Assembly (NCBI GenBank): GCA_947177885.1
Contig: CAMWWF010000071.1
Coordinates: forward strand, 1 to 10,711
Length of the DNA: 10,711 nucleotides
Reading direction: 5' to 3'
From: an uncultured Lachnospiraceae bacterium
GTDB taxonomy: Bacteria; Bacillota_A; Clostridia; Lachnospirales; Lachnospiraceae
Part shown: positions 6,023 to 10,711 of the stretch, in pieces
Numbering within the stretch: position 1 is the first letter of the stretch
Layout: each line of letters opens with the position of its first letter
Notes under the pieces: generated by a model
The model's input: only the letters and a program-made list of their open reading frames with translations
What the model was told of the DNA's origin: nothing
Database searches by the model: none
Translations under genes and position numbers: made by a program

Positions 6023-6078
6023 CTGTTTCGGGCCCGGCCACCGGAAATATGCATTGTTCCAAAACCGGTCCCGAACAG
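6023..6078. repeat. Two-tier stem-loop; dispersed intergenic motif, copy 2
   Basis: Outer arms CTGTTTCGGG (6023-6032) and CCCGAACAG (6070-6078) pair with one bulge; directly inside the right arm, CCGGT (6065-6069) pairs with ACCGG (6040-6044) around a loop containing the palindrome ATGCAT. The 6039-6078 part matches 722-764. There is no T-run after the stem in the minus direction, so it is not a standard ilvB terminator. It ends only a few bases before the Shine-Dalgarno of the L,D-transpeptidase gene and could influence its translation. Confidence 0.6.
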
Positions 6079-6131
6079 CTGTGCACTTTTATATTATGCA
6101 GAACTACCCCTTTGTTTAGAGCTTCCGTTCC

Positions 6132-7805
6132 TTACTCCTTTAAATCATCTCCGTCAAACACCTCGGCAATGGGCGCCCCCGCAGGAACCATGGGAAATAC
6201 CTTGTCGTCCTCCGGAATCACGCATTCGATCAGCACCGGCGCTTTCAGGTCGATAGCCCTCCTGATGGCAGGCTCCATCTCTTCTTTTGTCGTCACTCGG
6301 ATGGCAGTACATCCCAGCGCCTCCGCCACCTTGCAGAAGTCCACCTTATCGTTCAGCACCGTCTGTGAATAGCGCTTGCCGTAGAACAGGGTCTGCCACT
6401 GGCGGACCATGCCCAGTACATGATTATTGATGACCACTTGGATGATGGGAATATTATATCTGCCTGCTGTGGCGAGTTCGTTCATATTCATTCGAAAGCA
6501 GCCGTCACCTGCAATATTGATACAGATCCTGTCAGGCTGACCCACCTGTGCGCCGATGCAGGCTCCCAGTCCATATCCCATCGTTCCCAATCCACCGGAA
6601 GAAAGGAAAGTGCGGGGCTTCGTGTAGTGATAGTACTGTGCCGCCCACATCTGGTGCTGTCCCACATCGGTAGTGATCAGAGCTTCCCCCTTTGTCACCT
6701 TGTCGATGGTCTCGATCACATAGGGACAGGAAAGCTGCCCCTTGTCATATTTCAGGGGGAACTTCTCCTTCAGCTCCCTGACTCTCTTCATCCATTCACT
6801 GTGATCCTGTTGTTTCAGATTTTCATTCAATGTCTGCAGGATCAGCTTCAGATCTCCTATCAGACTGGCATCCACACGGATATTCTTGTTGATCTCCGCC
6901 GGATCGATATCAATGTGTACGATCCTTGCTCCCTCGGCAAACTTCCTGGGATTACCGATAACACGGTCGGAAAATCTTGCGCCCAGCGCGATCAGAAGGT
7001 CACATTCGCTGACTCCCAGATTGGATGCCTTCGTACCATGCATACCGATCATACCCGTATAACGGTCACTGTATCCGTCAAAGCCACCCTTTCCCATCAG
7101 CGTATCGCAGACGGGGGAATCGATAAGATCCGCAAACTTTGCCACCTCGTCGCAGGCATCCGAAAGGATCGCACCGCCTCCAAGATAAATGAAGGGCCTC
7201 TTGGCCTCTCTGATATACTCCTCCACCTTGGCAAAATCTTCTGATGAAGAAAGGCTGATCCTCTCGTTTTTCCTGATCTCACAGGGTGTGTACTCGCAGA
7301 CTGCAGCCGTCACATCCTTAGTAATATCCACCAGCACAGGGCCGGGGCGTCCCGATCTTGCGATCTCAAATGCTTTTCTCAGGATATTTGCCAGCTCCTC
7401 CACGTTTTTCACAATATAACTGTGTTTGGTGATGGGCATTGTCACACCGGCAATATCCACCTCCTGAAAGCTGTCTTTTCCCAACATGGGAAGGGTCACA
7501 TTGGCAGTGATCGCCACCATGGGAACCGAGTCCATATATGCGGTGGCAATACCGGTCACCAGATTGGTGGCGCCGGGACCGCTGGTAGCCATACAGACCC
7601 CCACCCTGCCGGTGGCGCGGGCGTAGCCGTCCGCCGCATGAGCCGCCCCCTGTTCATGGCTCGTCAGAATATGGCGGATCTCACTGCTGTGTTTATAAAG
7701 AGCATCATAAATATTCAGAATAGAGCCTCCGGGATAACCGAATACGGTATCCACTCCCTGCTCTTTCAGACATTCTACAACAATTTCAGAACCGTTCAAT
7801 TGCAT
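6132..7805 (-). CDS. ilvB: Acetolactate synthase, large (catalytic) subunit
   Basis: The ThDP-dependent enzyme that condenses two pyruvates to acetolactate, or pyruvate with 2-oxobutyrate to acetohydroxybutyrate, for valine, leucine and isoleucine. The three-domain ThDP fold is complete in 557 aa: GYPGGSILNIYD (23-34), the catalytic Glu in SHEQGAAHAADG (E51), the central domain with GARFSDRV (275-282), VGQHQMWAAQ (381-390) typical of anabolic AHAS, and the ThDP/Mg motif GDG (433-435) to NN (460-461). The Trp in VRQWQ (W470) corresponds to the sulfonylurea-site Trp of plant AHAS. GGAGG lies 8 nt before the ATG. It follows ilvD by 57 nt. No ilvN regulatory subunit gene follows, so feedback control would need a subunit encoded elsewhere. 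A catabolic AlsS is less likely given the operon and motifs. Confidence 0.95.
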   Translation of the reverse strand: MQLNGSEIVVECLKEQGVDTVFGYPGGSILNIYDALYKHSSEIRHILTSHEQGAAHAADGYARATGRVGVCMATSGPGATNLVTGIATAYMDSVPMVAITANVTLPMLGKDSFQEVDIAGVTMPITKHSYIVKNVEELANILRKAFEIARSGRPGPVLVDITKDVTAAVCEYTPCEIRKNERISLSSSEDFAKVEEYIREAKRPFIYLGGGAILSDACDEVAKFADLIDSPVCDTLMGKGGFDGYSDRYTGMIGMHGTKASNLGVSECDLLIALGARFSDRVIGNPRKFAEGARIVHIDIDPAEINKNIRVDASLIGDLKLILQTLNENLKQQDHSEWMKRVRELKEKFPLKYDKGQLSCPYVIETIDKVTKGEALITTDVGQHQMWAAQYYHYTKPRTFLSSGGLGTMGYGLGACIGAQVGQPDRICINIAGDGCFRMNMNELATAGRYNIPIIQVVINNHVLGMVRQWQTLFYGKRYSQTVLNDKVDFCKVAEALGCTAIRVTTKEEMEPAIRRAIDLKAPVLIECVIPEDDKVFPMVPAGAPIAEVFDGDDLKE

Positions 7806-7862
7806 TTAACCATCCTCCATAATACATTTAACCGTCACTCGCAGGCTTTGCGTGGATTCCCG

Positions 7863-9527
7863 CTAGATCTCCAGTACCGCGCCTCTGTTTCCGCTGGTAA
7901 CCATTTTCTCATATCTGGACAGATATCCGGTAGTCACCCTGGGCTCCCTGGGCTGCCACTTCTTTGCCCTCTCAGCCATCTCTTCCTCGGAGACCTTCAC
8001 ATTCAATGTAAGCTCGGGAATATTGATGCTGATGATATCCCCCTCCTCCACTAAGGCAATGGGGCCGCCTACCGCCGCCTCCGGGGAAACATGGCCGATG
8101 GAAGCGCCTCTGGACGCACCGGAGAAACGTCCGTCAGTGATCAGCGCCACGCTGGAGCCAAGCCCCATACCTGCGATGGCGGAGGTGGGATTGAGCATCT
8201 CACGCATGCCGGGACCGCCCTTGGGGCCTTCATAACGGATCACAACCACATCTCCCGCCACAATCTTTCCGCCCTTGATCGCGGCAATGGCATCCTCCTC
8301 ACAGTCAAAGACTCTGGCAGGACCTTCGTGTACCATCATCTCCTCCACCACTGCGGAACGTTTTACCACAGAGCCGTCGGGAGCCAAATTGCCTTTCAGC
8401 ACGGCAAGGCCGCCGGTTCTGCTGTAAGGATTATCCACGGTACGGATCACCTCGGGATTCCGGTTCACGGCATTGGCGATATTTTCACCTATCGTCTTTC
8501 CCGTAACCGTCATACAGTCTGTATTCAGAAGTCCGATATCCGCCAGCTCCTTCATCACCGCATACACGCCGCCCGCCTCGTTCAGGTCTTCCATATAGGT
8601 GGGCCCTGCCGGTGCGAGATGACACAGGTTCGGCGTCTTTTCACTGATGGGGTTTGCAAAGCTGATATCAAAGTCAAAACCGATCTCATGGGCAATGGCA
8701 GGCAGATGAAGCATGGAATTCGTGGAACATCCCAATGCCATATCCACTGTCAGAGCGTTCATGATGGCATCTCTGGTGATAATGTCGCGGGCGCGGATAT
8801 TCTGACGCAGCATCTCCATGACTGCCATTCCGGCATGCTTTGCCAGCTTGATCCTCTCGGAGTAAACGGCGGGAATGGTTCCGTTGCCGCGAAGTCCCAT
8901 ACCCAGAGCCTCCGTCAGACAGTTCATGGAGTTGGCCGTGTACATACCGGAGCAGGAACCGCAGGTAGGACAAACCTTATTCTCAAATTCCGTCACATCC
9001 TCCTCCGACATTGTCCCTGCGGCGTAAGAGCCCACCGCCTCAAACATGGAAGAAAGGCTTCTCTTCTGTCCCTTCACACGGCCTGCCAGCATGGGGCCTC
9101 CGGATACGAACACGGTGGGAAGATTCAGTCTCGCCGCCGCCATCAGAAGTCCCGGCACATTCTTGTCACAGTTGGGCACCATCACAAGGGCGTCAAACTG
9201 ATGGGCAATGGCCATGCATTCGGTGGAATCCGCTATCAGATCGCGGGTGACCAGGGAATATTTCATGCCCACATGCCCCATGGCAATCCCGTCACAGACT
9301 GCAATGGCGGGGAATACTACCGGAACGCCTCCTGCCTCCGCAACGCCCAGTTTCACGGCATCCACGATCTTGTCAATATTCATATGGCCCGGTACGATCT
9401 CGTTATGGGAGCTGACGATACCTACCATGGGTTTCTTCATTTCTTCCTCGGTGAAGCCCAGCGCATTAAAAAGGCTTCTCGCCGGAGCCTGCTGCATCCC
9501 GGCTCTCGCATTATCACTTGTCATCAT
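7863..9527 (-). CDS. ilvD: Dihydroxy-acid dehydratase
   Basis: An iron-sulfur dehydratase that turns 2,3-dihydroxy-isovalerate and 2,3-dihydroxy-3-methylvalerate into the 2-oxo acids before valine and isoleucine. The 554-aa protein has [13 protein letters not shown] (76-88), the cluster Cys in PNCDKNVPG (C120), the [19 protein letters not shown] block (186-204) and the C-terminal [11 protein letters not shown] and [14 protein letters not shown]. Early in the protein [11 protein letters not shown] (43-52) has Gly-His where [2Fe-2S] enzymes have PCN, so it resembles the E. coli-type oxygen-sensitive [4Fe-4S] class; that assignment is inference. AGGAGG lies 8 nt before the first of two adjacent Met codons (MMTSDN), so either may be used. 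It sits between leuB (47 nt) and ilvB (57 nt) in the same direction, clearly one operon. Confidence 0.96.
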   Translation of the reverse strand: MMTSDNARAGMQQAPARSLFNALGFTEEEMKKPMVGIVSSHNEIVPGHMNIDKIVDAVKLGVAEAGGVPVVFPAIAVCDGIAMGHVGMKYSLVTRDLIADSTECMAIAHQFDALVMVPNCDKNVPGLLMAAARLNLPTVFVSGGPMLAGRVKGQKRSLSSMFEAVGSYAAGTMSEEDVTEFENKVCPTCGSCSGMYTANSMNCLTEALGMGLRGNGTIPAVYSERIKLAKHAGMAVMEMLRQNIRARDIITRDAIMNALTVDMALGCSTNSMLHLPAIAHEIGFDFDISFANPISEKTPNLCHLAPAGPTYMEDLNEAGGVYAVMKELADIGLLNTDCMTVTGKTIGENIANAVNRNPEVIRTVDNPYSRTGGLAVLKGNLAPDGSVVKRSAVVEEMMVHEGPARVFDCEEDAIAAIKGGKIVAGDVVVIRYEGPKGGPGMREMLNPTSAIAGMGLGSSVALITDGRFSGASRGASIGHVSPEAAVGGPIALVEEGDIISINIPELTLNVKVSEEEMAERAKKWQPREPRVTTGYLSRYEKMVTSGNRGAVLEI

Positions 9528-9574
9528 CTGCTAATCCTCCTGTTTCGGTTCCATCTCTTTGTTTCGGTGCTCCT

Positions 9575-10660
9575 CTATTTGATCCTTTCAACCAACAGAT
9601 CGCCCATCTCACTGCAGCCCACTTTGGTGCAGCCCTCAGACATAATATCCACCGTGCGGAAACCATCCGCCAGTACCTGCTTTACCGCTCCCTCGACGGC
9701 ATCCGCCTCTTTATCCAGATCAAAGCTGTAGCGGAGCATCATAGCCGCACTTAAGACAGTGGCAATAGGGTTTGCAATATCCTGTCCCGCGATATCCGGC
9801 GCGGAACCGTGGCTGGGCTCATAGAGTCCGAACCTGCTGTCATTCAGGCTGGCGCTTGCCAACATACCGATGGAACCGGTGACCATGCTGGCCTCATCCG
9901 ACAGAATATCGCCGAACATATTTTCCGTAAGGATCACATCAAACTGGGCCGGGTCTTTCACCAGCTGCATGGCACAGTTATCCACCAGCATATGCTCCAG
10001 AGTCACCTCCGGATAATCCTTTGCCACTTCCTCCACCACTTTTCTCCAGAGGCGGGAGGAATCCAGCACATTCGCCTTGTCCACGCTGGTCACCTTCTTA
10101 CGGCGCTTCATGGCAATGTCAAAACCCTTTATGGCGATACGCCTGATCTCATTCTCGTCATAGGTCAGGGTGTCGATGGCTTTCAACACGCCGTTTTCCT
10201 CGACCGTCTTGCGTTCGCCGAAATACAGTCCTCCGGTCAGTTCTCTCATGATCAGCATGTCAAAGCCAGCCTTGCTGATCTCCTCTTTCAGCGGACAGGC
10301 GCCTGCCAGTTCATCATACAGGATCGCCGGCCGCAGGTTCGCGAACAGGTTCAGAGCCTTTCTTATGGCCAGCAGTCCCGCCTCAGGCCTTAAGTTGGGA
10401 GGCAGCTTATACCAGGGGGACGTGGTAGTATTACCTCCAATAGATCCCATCAGTACAGCGTCTGCCGCTTTCGCCTTGACAACCGCTTCCTCCGTCAGGG
10501 GAACACCGTGCACATCGATGGATGCGCCGCCCATGAGAATATCCTCAAATATCATCTTATGCCCATAGAGTTCCGCAACTTTTTCCAATACTTTTTTCGC
10601 CTCTTTTACGATCTCCGGTCCGATTCCGTCTCCGGGGATACAGGTAATATGCAGTTCCAT
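9575..10660 (-). CDS. leuB: 3-isopropylmalate dehydrogenase
   Basis: LeuB oxidatively decarboxylates 3-isopropylmalate with NAD+ to 2-oxoisocaproate precursor in leucine synthesis. It has the beta-decarboxylating dehydrogenase hallmarks: [10 protein letters not shown] near the start, the substrate Arg residues in [14 protein letters not shown] and MRELTGG, the catalytic Tyr in GGLYFGERK, the Lys in VDKANVL (K195 of the 361-aa form), the metal Asp residues in FGDILSDEA and the NAD-binding [18 protein letters not shown]. Family length is about 350-360. I start at the ATG at 10660 (MELHITC) since GGAAAGGA lies 8 nt upstream; the ATG at 10669 overlaps that same Shine-Dalgarno. It heads the leuB-ilvD-ilvB unit as far as the window shows; leuC and leuD may lie upstream, outside it. 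Confidence 0.96.
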   Translation of the reverse strand: MELHITCIPGDGIGPEIVKEAKKVLEKVAELYGHKMIFEDILMGGASIDVHGVPLTEEAVVKAKAADAVLMGSIGGNTTTSPWYKLPPNLRPEAGLLAIRKALNLFANLRPAILYDELAGACPLKEEISKAGFDMLIMRELTGGLYFGERKTVEENGVLKAIDTLTYDENEIRRIAIKGFDIAMKRRKKVTSVDKANVLDSSRLWRKVVEEVAKDYPEVTLEHMLVDNCAMQLVKDPAQFDVILTENMFGDILSDEASMVTGSIGMLASASLNDSRFGLYEPSHGSAPDIAGQDIANPIATVLSAAMMLRYSFDLDKEADAVEGAVKQVLADGFRTVDIMSEGCTKVGCSEMGDLLVERIK

Positions 10661-10690
10661 TTTATCCATCCTTTCCGTTATTTACTTTTT

Positions 10691-10711
10691 GTAGATTCTA
10701 TGATAATCTAC
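10691..10711. repeat. Perfect 7-bp inverted repeat upstream of leuB
   Basis: GTAGATT (10691-10697) and AATCTAC (10705-10711) are exact reverse complements around a 7-nt loop, ending at the window edge. It is about 15 nt upstream of the leuB Shine-Dalgarno. It may be part of a larger structure beyond the edge, a repressor dyad or an mRNA hairpin. No T-run follows it in the leuB direction (A-run instead). Confidence 0.45.

Noticed and set aside
6080..6110. AT-rich TATAAA-like box upstream of the L,D-transpeptidase as a promoter
   Set aside because: No acceptable -35 at 16-18 nt spacing, so not called.
1..10711. CRISPR arrays, tRNA, rRNA or transposase genes
   Set aside because: I saw no regularly spaced direct repeats, no tRNA-like cloverleaf or rRNA sequence and no transposase reading frame.

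Overview
The window looks like a chromosomal stretch from a gut-type Firmicute, most likely a Lachnospiraceae/Clostridia member. This rests on purine-rich Shine-Dalgarno sites (GGAGG type) before almost every gene, the clostridial style of SerA, SerC, IlvD and IlvB, and palindromic intergenic repeats of a kind I associate with that family. The organism is inferred; no rRNA or marker gene is present.

Right half (about 4.5-10.7 kb, all minus strand): leuB -> ilvD -> ilvB form a compact branched-chain amino acid operon with 47-57 nt gaps, followed after a hairpin-bearing gap by a membrane-anchored L,D-transpeptidase (YkuD family). IlvB and IlvD act on the shared valine/isoleucine route and LeuB on the leucine branch. 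No ilvC, ilvN, leuA, leuC or leuD is visible here.

Middle (2.0-4.6 kb, minus strand): serC -> serA encode two steps of serine synthesis from 3-phosphoglycerate. They have their own good sigma-A-like promoter just upstream of serC. serB is not in the window.

Left part (1-2.0 kb) is an accessory or remodelled zone. It holds a small GyrI-like effector-binding protein whose upstream region is an in-frame scrap of an ABC exporter C-terminus. Next comes a 162-bp imperfect palindrome with near-perfect 18-bp ends that overlaps the stop codon of a small unknown plus-strand gene. Then there is a 467-bp divergent intergenic region packed with inverted repeats, and the start of a TIR-domain protein that runs off the left edge.

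The metabolic genes are ordinary. The less ordinary material is the repeats (the 162-bp palindrome, and a dispersed motif shared by the gaps at 0.7 kb and 6.05 kb), the ABC remnant, and the TIR gene next to a small unknown gene. I do not see convincing evidence of a complete new system inside the window.
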